From the NCBI GenBank assembly GCA_964653235.1, contig CAZZCP010000021.1, positions 1 to 31,072 of the forward strand: a DNA stretch of 31,072 nt, written 5' to 3'. Every line of letters begins with the position of its first letter. Position 1 is the stretch's first letter. This document shows, one piece after another, positions 23,627 to 31,072 of this stretch. Both the position numbers and the translations under genes were made by a program. This stretch comes from CAZZCP01 sp964653235. Lineage in GTDB: Bacteria; Bdellovibrionota; Bdellovibrionia; Bdellovibrionales; UBA840. The notes beneath the pieces were generated by a model. It saw nothing but the letters and a program-made list of their open reading frames with translations. It was not told the DNA's origin and searched no databases.

Positions 23627-24466
23627 CTACTGAGCGGCCTGAGTAAGCTCTTTGCTTTGATAAAACCAATACGTAAAACCTAGAACCAGAGAAAAGGCTT
23701 CATTGACCACATGGAGTGGCGAGTCTCGATTTTGCGCCATCGAATAGTTCTCATAGAATATTCCTGTATAAACTGCCAGTTCATCAGTGAAGTTGTAGAT
23801 CATAAAGTTGGAGTAATTGATAGATTCATTTCCTCCAACTGCATCAAACCTAGTTCTACTTGGATTGCTAAATTGCTCATCGACTCCGTAGTAATAATTG
23901 GCAAAGTTCGAGTCGGTCCATTTGCCGCCAACACCATTATAAAGAGTGAATCGATTGGTGATTTGCCACCAGCTAAATATGCGCGGTGAAAAAGACCAGC
24001 CGCGAGCGTCGATTCTGGATAAATCTGTGCTGAAAGCGTAACGAAGGCCCAGGCTGACTGAGAGCCTAAAGTTTCTTTTTTCGTTTTTTGGAAAGAGATG
24101 AAAGATAAAGCCAGGCCCTAATTCAAAAACCGTGTCAATATCTGGCATATCAGAGCGTACCGAAATTCGATCTGAATTTACCGGAATACCCAGTCCAAAA
24201 CTAGTGTTGATTTCAAAGTATTCATTATCGATAAGTCTTCCTCTCCAGCCACCATTTTCATCTGATCGAAAAATCTTACCGCGGTAGATAAATGCCGGAA
24301 AAGGCAAAACAAAGTTTCGAGTCTCTTTAGCGCCTGCATAATAGGGTAAATTAGCAAAACCAACTCCGAATCCAGCTTCAAGAAAAGGGAGTTTTTCTTG
24401 ATTCAGTCTGTAGGTTTGTGCCTGCGAGAATATCGAAAAAATCAATATCAAAAGAAATATACGCAT
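23627..24466 (-). CDS. MipA/OmpV-family outer-membrane protein
   Basis: A 279-aa outer-membrane barrel of the MltA-interacting/OmpV family. It has a signal peptide (MRIFLLILIFSIFSQAQ), then LEAGFGVGFANLPYYAGAKE, the family's opening strand and turn. FVLPFPAFIYRGKIFRSDENG, GRLIDNEYFEINTSFGLGIP and MPDIDTVFELGPGFIFHLFP correspond to its conserved strands. The barrel ends in NEAFSLVLGFTYWF, close to the usual aromatic C-terminal strand, plus a short tail. In E. coli MipA scaffolds murein hydrolase and synthase; here the role is not shown. It is divergent from dinB, 76 bp apart. Confidence 0.88.
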   Translation of the reverse strand: MRIFLLILIFSIFSQAQTYRLNQEKLPFLEAGFGVGFANLPYYAGAKETRNFVLPFPAFIYRGKIFRSDENGGWRGRLIDNEYFEINTSFGLGIPVNSDRISVRSDMPDIDTVFELGPGFIFHLFPKNEKRNFRLSVSLGLRYAFSTDLSRIDARGWSFSPRIFSWWQITNRFTLYNGVGGKWTDSNFANYYYGVDEQFSNPSRTRFDAVGGNESINYSNFMIYNFTDELAVYTGIFYENYSMAQNRDSPLHVVNEAFSLVLGFTYWFYQSKELTQAAQ

Positions 24467-24542
24467 AGTTCATCTTGCCTTGAGATGAATTCGCTGTCAT
24501 TCGACTTTGTTTTTTAGGTCTAAAATTGATAGTTTATGCACA

Positions 24543-25589
24543 ATGAGAAAGATCATTCATGTCGATATGGACGCTTTTTTTGTAGCTGTAGAGATTCGTG
24601 ATAACCCAAAACTGAAAGGACAGTGTGTGGCTGTTGGCGGCTCCCCTACTGCAAGAGGAGTAATCGCTACAGCCAATTATGAAGCTCGAAAATATGGGGT
24701 TCATTCGGCTATGTCATCTGCAATAGCACTTAGAAAATGTCCTCATTTGATCTTTGTCAGAGGAAATTTTGACAAATACAAAAAAGTGAGCGAGCAAATA
24801 CATGAAATTTTTCAAGAGTTCACAGAATTGATTGAACCATTATCTCTTGATGAAGCCTATCTAGATGTCAGTCATTACCAAAGTGCAAGCCATGTTGCTA
24901 AGAGTATACGTAGTGCAATTTGGGAAACTTGCCATCTCACTGCCTCAGCTGGAATTGCGCCCAACAAATTTCTAGCCAAGGTTGCTAGCGATTGGCGAAA
25001 ACCCAATGGACAGTTCACCATCGCACCTTCTCAAGTGGATGATTTTGTCAAAGAGCTTTCGGTTAAAAAAATTCCTGGTATTGGTCCCAAAAGCTATGAA
25101 AAATTAAAATCAAAAAAAATTGAAACTTGTTTTGATTTACAAAGTTTTGAAAAATGGCAGCTGCAAGAGATGTTTGGTAAATGGGGAGACGTCTTATATG
25201 AGCGCTGTCGTGGCCAAGATCATCGACCCGTTCAGGTCAATCGAATTCGTAAGTCTTTGAGTGTTGAAAGAACCTTTGAAAAAGATCTTGTGGACTTCGT
25301 TTCTTTCAAACAAAAGCTTCAAGAAATCTATGCTCTTTTTGTGAGTCGTTATGAAAAAAAACAAGTCTCCAAAGAAGAGGTAAAAGGACACTTTTTAAAA
25401 ATAAAATTTCAAGATTTTCAAGTGAAGCGTTTTGACAGAGTTGCAAAGAACTTTCCTAGCTTTGATGATTTTTTTTATCTCTATTCTTATGATCCAATGA
25501 TCGAAAAAAAAGGTATCCGGTTATTGGGGCTAGGTGTAAAGCTAAGAACAGCATCTGATGAGACCTATCAATTGAGCTTATTTTGCTGA
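24543..25589 (+). CDS. dinB: DNA polymerase IV (Y-family)
   Basis: A 348-aa error-prone translesion polymerase. MRKIIHVDMDAFFVAVE is almost identical to the E. coli DinB start, with the first catalytic Asp in DMD. RGVIATANYEARKYGV, the active-site LSLDEAYLDV, TASAGIAPNKFLAKVASD and the KKIPGIGPKSYEKL helix-hairpin-helix follow in order. The little-finger domain starts around RKSLSVERTF. The C-terminal QLSLF is a textbook beta-clamp binding motif. I start at ATG 24543 because homology begins exactly there; a TTG 36 bp upstream is not needed. No LexA-like palindrome that I recognise lies in the short upstream gap. Confidence 0.95.
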   Translation: MRKIIHVDMDAFFVAVEIRDNPKLKGQCVAVGGSPTARGVIATANYEARKYGVHSAMSSAIALRKCPHLIFVRGNFDKYKKVSEQIHEIFQEFTELIEPLSLDEAYLDVSHYQSASHVAKSIRSAIWETCHLTASAGIAPNKFLAKVASDWRKPNGQFTIAPSQVDDFVKELSVKKIPGIGPKSYEKLKSKKIETCFDLQSFEKWQLQEMFGKWGDVLYERCRGQDHRPVQVNRIRKSLSVERTFEKDLVDFVSFKQKLQEIYALFVSRYEKKQVSKEEVKGHFLKIKFQDFQVKRFDRVAKNFPSFDDFFYLYSYDPMIEKKGIRLLGLGVKLRTASDETYQLSLFC

Positions 25590-25684
25590 TTATAAATTAA
25601 GCTTATTTAACAAAAATCTAATTATTTCACAGTTGATCTCTACAATATTTTGCCTTTAAATAGCAGTTATTTATGGGGGGGAAT

Positions 25685-26482
25685 ATGAAAAACTTGCGTT
25701 TGGTAGTCTTAGACTATCCAAAAATTCAAATTGATAATCCACAAGCCAAGCAACTTTTGGTAGATATGATACAAAGCAAACAAAAAAATTTTGAACGTGC
25801 AGATGAAAACTATGTACCCATGAATGGTCTTGATATGATCAGTACCCATTTTATGATTTACGACTGCACTGACATGTACAATCCGAAACCAGTTCTAGCC
25901 ATTCGTAATTGCTATGGAGATAGAACCCAAAAGCACAAGCTAAAGCTACCTTCAGAAGAATACATATTGCACGCACCGAAAGAATATCAAGAACGATACT
26001 ATCAATTTAAAGAAGAAAAAAAGTTTCTGGTCGACTGCAATGCTTGGTTTGTAGACCCATCCTATAGCTATAAGAATACTGGTTTAAGACTTTCTGAAAT
26101 CGCATATTTTATGTTGGTCTCTCACACGATTCGAAGAGGCTTTGATCATTGGGTGGGAGCTACGAATGAAAGATTTAAAGCCTCTCGATGGGCTGAGCTA
26201 ACCGGCCGATCTCCTCAAGGAATGATTTTCAATCACCCTCAGGTGGATGATCCGCATAAATTATTATTGATCGATCCAATAGACTATGATTGGGTTTTGA
26301 AAACCTATCAAATGAATAAAGATCTGTATTCTAATAGATACGAAGTCCGCTCCGAAAAAAATGAAGAATTTTATATGAGTGAGTCAGAATTTGAAAACTA
26401 CTTATACAGCAAGTCTAGTGGGAGTGGTCTTGGTTTGTCTAGGGAAGTCAGCTCTGTAATGACAGAATCGATCTCCTCTTGA
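25685..26482 (+). CDS. LuxI/GNAT-like N-acyltransferase-type protein (putative)
   Basis: A 265-aa soluble protein. Residues about 30-90 (FERADENYVPMNGLDMISTHFMIYD...PVLAIRNCYGD) and about 130-200 (CNAWFVDPSY, LSEIAYFMLVSHTIRRGFDH, WVGATNERFKASRWAELTGR) follow the layout of autoinducer-synthase/FeeM-like GNAT acyltransferases: a substrate strand ending in [LA]-x-R, then a helix with G-[FI]-x-x-[WLI]-V-[GA]. The reaction is therefore likely acyl transfer to an amine, but this is fold-level inference. The ATG at 25685 follows a run of seven Gs that must serve as ribosome-binding site; the ATG at 25673 before the run is also in frame. The 3' end overlaps the convergent regulator by 81 bp. Alternative: an unrelated alpha/beta protein. 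Confidence 0.6.
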   Translation: MKNLRLVVLDYPKIQIDNPQAKQLLVDMIQSKQKNFERADENYVPMNGLDMISTHFMIYDCTDMYNPKPVLAIRNCYGDRTQKHKLKLPSEEYILHAPKEYQERYYQFKEEKKFLVDCNAWFVDPSYSYKNTGLRLSEIAYFMLVSHTIRRGFDHWVGATNERFKASRWAELTGRSPQGMIFNHPQVDDPHKLLLIDPIDYDWVLKTYQMNKDLYSNRYEVRSEKNEEFYMSESEFENYLYSKSSGSGLGLSREVSSVMTESISS

Positions 26483-27271
26483 AATACAAGACTTAACATC
26501 AATTTGAATTGAATCATAACCACATAACAATGGCATGCTACCAAAGAGTTTTGATCTATAAAAAAACAGTGCATCAGTTTTTTCTTTATAGTTTTGAAAA
26601 TCTGTAGTCAGACTTTCATTGAGTTTACATTTAAGTTCAAAACCATTTTTAGAGATGGAAAACTTATATTCAAAATTATCATCAAAAAATCGAGTAGATG
26701 CTTCTATGGCTTGAAAGACCTCTTCGTAGTTTCGGCAATTCTTAAAAAGAGTGTGAATACTCGTATTTTCTACCGACAAAAAAAGGTTTCTTGAGAGTTG
26801 CTGAATGTCTTTGTTGGTGAATCCTAGTTTTTTACAGGTATTGAGTAAATCAACAAAAAACAATAGGTTGATCCGGTTCTCAAAGTTTTCGAAATAGCAT
26901 GGATGAATCTGCATCTGAATCAACAGCTCATCAACAAACTTTTGACCATAAAGAAGCCTAAGGTAGCGAAGAATATGAGCCGATGATCGAACGTAGCTAA
27001 ACGAATTGGCCGCGTAAACTTCTGGTAGAGCCATCTGCTGATGCATAAATCTTTTTCGAAAAAGGCTGATATCTAGACTCTCATCGAGCATTTGATCTAC
27101 TGTAAAGCCATAGTACTGAATAAAAGCTTCCACTTTTTTTACATCAAGATGGGTTTTTTGGTTCCACCACTGAAGTAGGCTTTCTGGACTGATTTCTGCA
27201 ATGCTAGCCACCTTGCTTAATGGAATACCCGAATTCGTAATAAACTTTCGAAATGCAGCCTGAACTTTCAT
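26402..27271 (-). CDS. HTH regulator with C-terminal V4R-like sensor region
   Basis: A 289-aa protein. Residues 1-60 form a helix-turn-helix (LSKVASIAEISPESLLQWWN). The middle 180 residues are helical and may bind a ligand. Near residues 248-276 the sequence GYDSIQIDVKSCISRGDRFC, followed by HYRADF, has the spacing of the V4R domain end (acidic strand, C-x5-G-D-x2-C, aromatic strand), known to bind small hydrophobic ligands in XylR/DmpR-type regulators. The assignment rests on this motif only. Its start overlaps the stop of the preceding HTH gene by 1 nt (TAATG). The Cys-containing end lies within the 81-bp overlap with the acyltransferase gene. Confidence 0.65.
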   Translation of the reverse strand: MKVQAAFRKFITNSGIPLSKVASIAEISPESLLQWWNQKTHLDVKKVEAFIQYYGFTVDQMLDESLDISLFRKRFMHQQMALPEVYAANSFSYVRSSAHILRYLRLLYGQKFVDELLIQMQIHPCYFENFENRINLLFFVDLLNTCKKLGFTNKDIQQLSRNLFLSVENTSIHTLFKNCRNYEEVFQAIEASTRFFDDNFEYKFSISKNGFELKCKLNESLTTDFQNYKEKTDALFFYRSKLFGSMPLLCGYDSIQIDVKSCISRGDRFCHYRADFPRQTKTTPTRLAV

Positions 27272-27558
27272 TATGAGATTTTCTTCTTATTTGATTTCTG
27301 CACTTGGCGAAATAAATCATTAACTACATTTTCGCTCGATGCTCGATAAATTTCTTTGATACGGTCTTTTTTTAAATTCAAGAGTTGGATTGACTTGATC
27401 AGTGCTGGCTCTGGAATCATGACCTCCCCTTTTTCAATGCGACCTAAAAACTGTGCTGAAAATTCTAATTCTTGAGCCAATTTAAATTGTGTAACCGCTT
27501 TTGCCTTACGAGCTTCAAGGATGTAAGTTCCTAACATTTTTGCTAAATGTGAATGCAT
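27271..27558 (-). CDS. XRE-family transcriptional regulator
   Basis: A 95-aa DNA-binding protein dominated by one helix-turn-helix: YILEARKAKAVTQFKLAQEL, then EFSAQFLGRIEKGEV, residues about 12-50. The C-terminal third is a helix with a basic end (QKSNKKKIS). GAGG lies 6 nt before the ATG. It is translationally coupled to the larger regulator downstream. It is divergent from the alpha/beta hydrolase gene over a 137-bp gap that holds an 8-bp inverted repeat, a plausible binding site. It differs from the two antitoxins in lacking a toxin neighbour. Confidence 0.9.
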   Translation of the reverse strand: MHSHLAKMLGTYILEARKAKAVTQFKLAQELEFSAQFLGRIEKGEVMIPEPALIKSIQLLNLKKDRIKEIYRASSENVVNDLFRQVQKSNKKKIS

Positions 27559-27616
27559 TTTAACCTCTTTATTAATGGATTTAGTTTAATAAAGCTTACT
27601 TGAATCTAACAGAGCA

Positions 27617-27675
27617 AAATGAATGATTGAAAATATTTTATATTCATTTCATATACTAGGGCGTCAATACGCCCT
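27617..27675 (+). promoter_or_regulatory. Divergent control region: inverted repeat, promoter and hairpin
   Basis: AAATGAAT (27617-27624) and ATTCATTT (27642-27649) form a perfect 8-bp inverted repeat that spans a TTGAAA (27627-27632); TATACT (27652-27657) follows after 19 nt. Immediately after lies a GC-rich hairpin AGGGCGT-CAAT-ACGCCCT (27658-27675), 7 bp with a 4-nt loop, ahead of the hydrolase ribosome-binding site AGGAG (27683-27687). Confidence 0.5.
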
Positions 27676-27695
27676 TAGCCTTAGGAGTAAGCAAT

Positions 27696-28394
27696 TTGAG
27701 AGCTAAAGATGCCTTATTTTTACATATGGGCCCTGGTATGAACTCGCATATTGAAAGCCGGCTCTTTCAAAACACGTATCCTAATATTGAATTTTGGGAT
27801 CAAGGAGAAGCTGCTTCATTCTCACATATTGTAGACAAAGCTCTTCAAAAAATGGCTTTAAATAAAAAATCTATCATTGCTCATAGTTTTGGTGGATTGA
27901 TTGCAACTGAGATTGTCAATCGAGTTCCTGAGCAAGTGACCAGACTTCAACTCATATCATCGGGTTTTCATTTTAAAAATAGTTTCTTTCACTTGTTAAC
28001 AAAAATAAATCCTTTGATCGAAATTCAAAAACCCAGAAGTATAGAAGACTTCTGGAAACTCTATAGTATGGTTTGCAAAAAAAAAGAGTTTTTAAAATAT
28101 TATTTCGGTAATGAATCGAGTTATTTTAGATATTTAGAATTAGCAAAAGACTCTCCTCCCCTGCGTGAAAATGTATTTCGTTCGGTTGCTGAGTCTTACC
28201 TTAAACACCAACTCAAAAAAGCAAGATCTAGGTTTACAGGCCCAGTATATTTGTACCTGGGAGAAAAAGATCCATTGATTGATATTCAAGCAGAGATTGC
28301 TGCTTGGAAATCTGTTTTTCCGCAAGTCAAGATTAAAACCTACAAAGACCATGGGCATTTCATACATATAGAAGATCAGAACTTTTCTTTTTAA
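27696..28394 (+). CDS. Alpha/beta-fold hydrolase
   Basis: A 232-aa soluble serine hydrolase. The nucleophile elbow is AHSFGGL (Ser64), the acid is in LGEKDPLID (Asp192) and the base is in DHGHFIHIED (His221), so the triad is complete and in order. The N-terminal LFLHMGPGMNS carries the oxyanion-hole strand. A small lid of about 90 residues lies between Ser64 and Asp192. The substrate is unknown; esters, lactones or thioesters are all possible. I start at TTG 27696, which has AGGAG 8 nt upstream and gives the expected N-terminal strand. Placed between the regulators and the ThiF-like gene, it may act on the same metabolite. Confidence 0.87.
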   Translation: MRAKDALFLHMGPGMNSHIESRLFQNTYPNIEFWDQGEAASFSHIVDKALQKMALNKKSIIAHSFGGLIATEIVNRVPEQVTRLQLISSGFHFKNSFFHLLTKINPLIEIQKPRSIEDFWKLYSMVCKKKEFLKYYFGNESSYFRYLELAKDSPPLRENVFRSVAESYLKHQLKKARSRFTGPVYLYLGEKDPLIDIQAEIAAWKSVFPQVKIKTYKDHGHFIHIEDQNFSF

Positions 28395-28528
28395 TAGGTC
28401 CGAAATAGAAGTTAAAACCTCAACACGCTCTGATATATTTTCTGTTTGATCTTATTTAGTTAAATAATTTTTATTGCCAAAAGCTCTGCTCTGAGATTAG
28501 GCTCTACAAATTCGAAAGGGAGGGAAAA

Positions 28529-29461
28529 ATGCTTTTTTCAAAAACAGATCTAGCAGATAAAATCTATGAATCTAAGTTCAATCAAGAGATGTACTTGGAG
28601 CGTACGAAAAGAAATCACTATTGGCTCGGAGGCCTTGAAGGCCAAATGAAGCTTCGAGAATTGAAAGTTGGCGTAGCTGGCTTGGGTGGAATGGGATCTA
28701 ATTTGGCAGAAATCATGGTTCGCCTAGGTGTTGGCGGTCTTAAAATTGCTGATCCAGATATTATTGAACACTCCAATTTAAACCGTCAGGTGATTGCGAA
28801 TCGAAATACTCTTGGAGAAAAGAAAGCTGTCGCTTCGGCCAATGAATTGAGAAATATATCGGAGGATTTTGAATTGCTTGTCTATGAACAAGGAATTACC
28901 GAAGAAAATGCATCGGAGTTTGTTAGTGATTTGGATATCATTATTGATGAGATTGATGTTTTTCCATTTCGCCCTCACATTTGGCTGCAAAAAGAAGCAA
29001 GAAAATTCAACATCCCCTGCTACTCGGGATTTATTATAGGTTTAGGAACTCATGTTTTTAAATTTCAAGGTGATGATTATACCTTTGAAGATTTTATGCT
29101 AAACAACGATGCTGAGATAGATAAACCGACATCACGCTTTATGATGGATCGTTTGTTCAACCCTGCTCCAAGCTATTTAGAAGATGCAGAAAAGCAAAAC
29201 GTATTTGCCTCTACCATTGATAACAAAACTGTACCTATTTTTGGAGCTACGACTTTTATGAGTCATTCGTTGATTGCAATACGTGTTATTGTCGATGCGC
29301 TTGGGCTCAATAAAACGATGGGCGGTCCTGAAACCCCACTTATGCCTAAATTTATTAAACTTGATCCTTTTGATATGAGCTTTAATGTTTATGACATTTG
29401 CGAACAAATGCCACTGAAAATGAATTCTACAGCATCTCATTCGATCACTACGAATCTATAA
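28529..29461 (+). CDS. ThiF/E1-like adenylyltransferase, stand-alone
   Basis: A 310-aa member of the ThiF/MoeB/E1 superfamily, which activates carboxylates by adenylation. VGVAGLGGMGSNLAEIMVRL is the nucleotide-binding loop. KIADPDIIEHSNLNRQ carries the Asp and the Arg that touch ATP, and GEKKAVASANEL carries the Lys. IIIDEIDVF occupies the place of the DxxDN metal motif with Asn replaced. The zinc CxxC pairs of ThiF/MoeB are absent. A 40-residue N-terminal extension (YLERTKRNHYWLGGLEGQMK) contacts the fold. No ThiS, MoaD or ubiquitin-like gene is nearby, so the substrate may be a small molecule or peptide. GGGAGG precedes the ATG. It overlaps the convergent lipoprotein gene by 6 bp. Confidence 0.88.
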   Translation: MLFSKTDLADKIYESKFNQEMYLERTKRNHYWLGGLEGQMKLRELKVGVAGLGGMGSNLAEIMVRLGVGGLKIADPDIIEHSNLNRQVIANRNTLGEKKAVASANELRNISEDFELLVYEQGITEENASEFVSDLDIIIDEIDVFPFRPHIWLQKEARKFNIPCYSGFIIGLGTHVFKFQGDDYTFEDFMLNNDAEIDKPTSRFMMDRLFNPAPSYLEDAEKQNVFASTIDNKTVPIFGATTFMSHSLIAIRVIVDALGLNKTMGGPETPLMPKFIKLDPFDMSFNVYDICEQMPLKMNSTASHSITTNL

Positions 29462-30532
29462 TTCTTTTAAATAGCTTTCGTAAGAAGTGGGGCTATCTAC
29501 ACTTAAGTGTATATGCCCTGCTTTGTCGCCCTCTCTGGTTAAAGGCCATTGCATGATGCTTTTAAAACGCATACCTTTTTTCTTCATATTGTTGATTTCT
29601 ACAAGTGTAGATGCGGAATCATAATAAGTTTCTTGAATCAAAACAGGAATTTCAGAAATTCCAAGCTTTTTCATCTCATCATAAATATCATTTAGATTGG
29701 CCTCTATTTCACCTGGATTTTCGCCATAAAGGTTGAGAGCTATAACATCAGGAATGTGGCCTGAATTTTCATAAATCTCCCACTGTCTTCTTAAATCCTC
29801 AGCTGAGGTTTTTAGAGAAAAGCCATAAGTGTCATCACTTCCATAGATTTCGCTATACTCTTGCCAGAACCTATCAATATAAGTGAGATTTTGTCTAACA
29901 TCTCTTCCACCTCGTTTTAGGCCCAAATCGTAAACTTTTTTGATATTGCTACCAATACTTTCTTGCTCAAGGATTTCACGAACATGCTGAACAAAACTAA
30001 AACTGCTCTGGTAACGGTCTTCATGCCATTCTTCCCATTCCACAGGATCTGAAAGCCATTGGTAGCCAATACGAATTTGTACTTCATTAAATTCGTTCTC
30101 TATAATTAGATTCATTAAAGACCTTAAGTTGCTCTCCATTTGTACAGGAAGTCTTCCCGAATTTGAGTTGATTACATGATGTCTGGTTTCATGATCTGCA
30201 AGATTCTCTTGTAATTCACTAAACCAAATCACTAAGGCAATTTTTTCCTGTCCTCCTGATTTCATGATTTTTAGTTGATTCTCAACAGTAAAAGGATCGA
30301 GGTGGTAGGTCACTACCGTAGGTCTTAAGCTGCCATCTCGCCAAGCTTCTTCAGTCCATTGACCTAAATAATTGCCGGCATTGTATACGGCAAAGTTAGA
30401 TCCTCCGATTTCTTCTGCAACGGGTGAAGTCGGAATTATAAGTGGAGCTGGCTCAGAGCTAAAGTCAACATTGCTTTGAGAACAAGAAATCATAAGTAGG
30501 CTTAGGCTTAGGCTTAGTAATAATTTAGTCAT
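29456..30532 (-). CDS. Lipoprotein, possible TIM-barrel/glycoside-hydrolase-like
   Basis: A 358-aa lipoprotein: MTKLLLSLSLSLLMISCSQS has a signal peptide with lipobox LMIS-C (Cys17). The mature chain alternates strands and helices in a way that suggests a (beta/alpha)8 barrel: KIALVIWFSELQEN, EVQIRIGYQWLSDP, VIALNLYGENPGEI, EIPVLIQETYYDS, and FKSIMQWPLTREG near the end. Acidic residues at strand ends (Glu in IQETYYD, Glu in YGENPG) could be catalytic, as in glycoside hydrolases. I cannot name a family. It is preceded by a TTGACA-containing promoter candidate. Start ATG 30532 has only a weak ribosome-binding site. Confidence 0.75.
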   Translation of the reverse strand: MTKLLLSLSLSLLMISCSQSNVDFSSEPAPLIIPTSPVAEEIGGSNFAVYNAGNYLGQWTEEAWRDGSLRPTVVTYHLDPFTVENQLKIMKSGGQEKIALVIWFSELQENLADHETRHHVINSNSGRLPVQMESNLRSLMNLIIENEFNEVQIRIGYQWLSDPVEWEEWHEDRYQSSFSFVQHVREILEQESIGSNIKKVYDLGLKRGGRDVRQNLTYIDRFWQEYSEIYGSDDTYGFSLKTSAEDLRRQWEIYENSGHIPDVIALNLYGENPGEIEANLNDIYDEMKKLGISEIPVLIQETYYDSASTLVEINNMKKKGMRFKSIMQWPLTREGDKAGHIHLSVDSPTSYESYLKEL

Positions 30533-30622
30533 GCTTTTGTATCGTCAAAACAAGTCTCGACTTTAGTAATAGTTAAAGAATTTAAGGGGTTTATAGATTT
30601 TTGTTTTGCCAAAAATGTCGAA

Positions 30623-30650
30623 GTTTTAGAGCAAACAAATGAAGTGTCAA
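30623..30650 (-). promoter_or_regulatory. Candidate promoter of the lipoprotein gene
   Basis: On the minus strand a perfect TTGACA (30650-30645) is followed after 16 nt by TAAAAC (30628-30623), four of six matches to the -10 consensus. This leaves a leader of about 85 nt before the ATG at 30532. Confidence 0.4.
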
Positions 30651-30736
30651 AATAACTTACAAAATATGCGAGCTCTAAATTAAAAAAATTAAAGTCCGCC
30701 TCAGAATGTGCCGATTCATTATAAGACGGAGAAGCA

Positions 30737-31072
30737 ATGTTTTCATTTTTCAAATCAATCAGTTTTATTCTTGGAGCAATACTCAGTATAGTCTTGTTTC
30801 AAAATTGTGGTGCATCAAGCCCTACAAGCACTGCACCGCCGTCTCGGCAAAGCAGTGATTTTGAAATCGTATTTGCTTCCAGTCCTGAAGATCTGCAAGC
30901 TAGAAATTATAATACTTTCTACAACTATGAAAGCTCTCACTTGTATATGGAGATTCTAAATGCACCCTCAAGACTTCACATCTGCATTGAATTGTTTTTT
31001 GATACTGAAGAGTTAGAAGCAAACCCTAATCTTGAAAACTCACCAGCTGGTCTTTGTCAGACGTCGAATCCT
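30737..31072 (+). CDS. Lipoprotein of unknown function, 3' end cut by window
   Basis: From ATG 30737 an open frame of 112 codons runs off the window end. The N-terminus MFSFFKSISFILGAILSIVL is a signal peptide followed by FQNC, a lipobox-like site with Cys24. Then comes a Ser/Thr/Pro-rich linker (GASSPTSTAPPSRQSS) and the start of a folded domain (DFEIVFASSPEDLQ, SSHLYMEILNAPSRLHICIE) with further Cys residues. GGAG lies 6 nt before the ATG. Family unknown. It is divergent from the other lipoprotein gene. Confidence 0.75.
   Translation, partial: MFSFFKSISFILGAILSIVLFQNCGASSPTSTAPPSRQSSDFEIVFASSPEDLQARNYNTFYNYESSHLYMEILNAPSRLHICIELFFDTEELEANPNLENSPAGLCQTSNP

Noticed and set aside
30529..30753. 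Open frame of 74 aa on the minus strand upstream of the lipoprotein gene, overlapping its start by ATGA
   Set aside because: No ribosome-binding site, no domain, composition of non-coding AT-rich DNA. It covers the start and Shine-Dalgarno of the divergent lipoprotein gene at 30737 and the TTGACA promoter candidate.
1..31072. CRISPR arrays, tRNA or rRNA genes
   Set aside because: No regularly spaced repeats and no recognisable tRNA or rRNA segments were noticed by eye; a covariance-model scan was not possible here.

Overview
The window is AT-rich, gene-dense bacterial DNA from a Gram-negative organism. Evidence for this is a heptosyltransferase-type glycosyltransferase, outer-membrane beta-barrels, lipobox lipoproteins and a meso-diaminopimelate murein-recycling ligase. 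The gene mix (PurB, LD-carboxypeptidase, Mpl, PepN, AGCS symporter, MscS, Cry-DASH, MipA/OmpV, many small secreted proteins of unknown role) suggests a member of the Bdellovibrionota. That placement is inference from gene content, with no marker gene to prove it. The sequence looks like a draft assembly: two 10-N gaps interrupt one gene, and both can be closed from the flanking sequence.

Layout. 1-467: 3'-truncated glycosyltransferase family 9 gene on the minus strand. 527-6538: tightly overlapping plus-strand run of a diverged FAD-oxidoreductase-like protein, purB, ldcA (S66 LD-carboxypeptidase), a beta-lactamase-family serine hydrolase and mpl; the last three form a murein-peptide recycling set. 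6501-10498 (minus): aldehyde dehydrogenase then pepN, with pepN overlapping mpl tail to tail. 10687-13393: secreted protein, HAD phosphatase, AGCS symporter. 13475-17032: beta-barrel protein, MscS-family channel and two small exported proteins, bracketed by two copies of a 175-bp MITE-like element. 17104-19351: small ORFs and a Cry-DASH photolyase gene. 19340-21528: three exported or membrane proteins of unknown function.

21600-23560 is an accessory island. It holds an intact higBA toxin-antitoxin pair with a perfect consensus promoter, a second convergent RelE/HigB-XRE pair whose toxin is frameshifted, two short inverted-repeat elements with related ends, and the stump of an Rhs/YD-repeat gene. 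23627-25589 carries mipA and dinB on divergent strands.

25685-29461 is the most interesting block: a LuxI/GNAT-like acyltransferase, two translationally coupled HTH regulators (one with a C-terminal V4R-like sensor motif), an alpha/beta hydrolase and a stand-alone ThiF/E1-like adenylating enzyme. No ThiS/MoaD/ubiquitin-like partner is visible. Together they could form an undescribed small-molecule (acylated metabolite) synthesis and sensing module. The window ends with two divergent lipoprotein genes.

Recurring themes are tail-to-tail overlaps between convergent genes (6 to 81 bp), start-stop overlaps within operons, and at least two genes (ldcA, mscS) whose -10 box lies 6 nt before the start codon with no Shine-Dalgarno, which predicts leaderless mRNAs.
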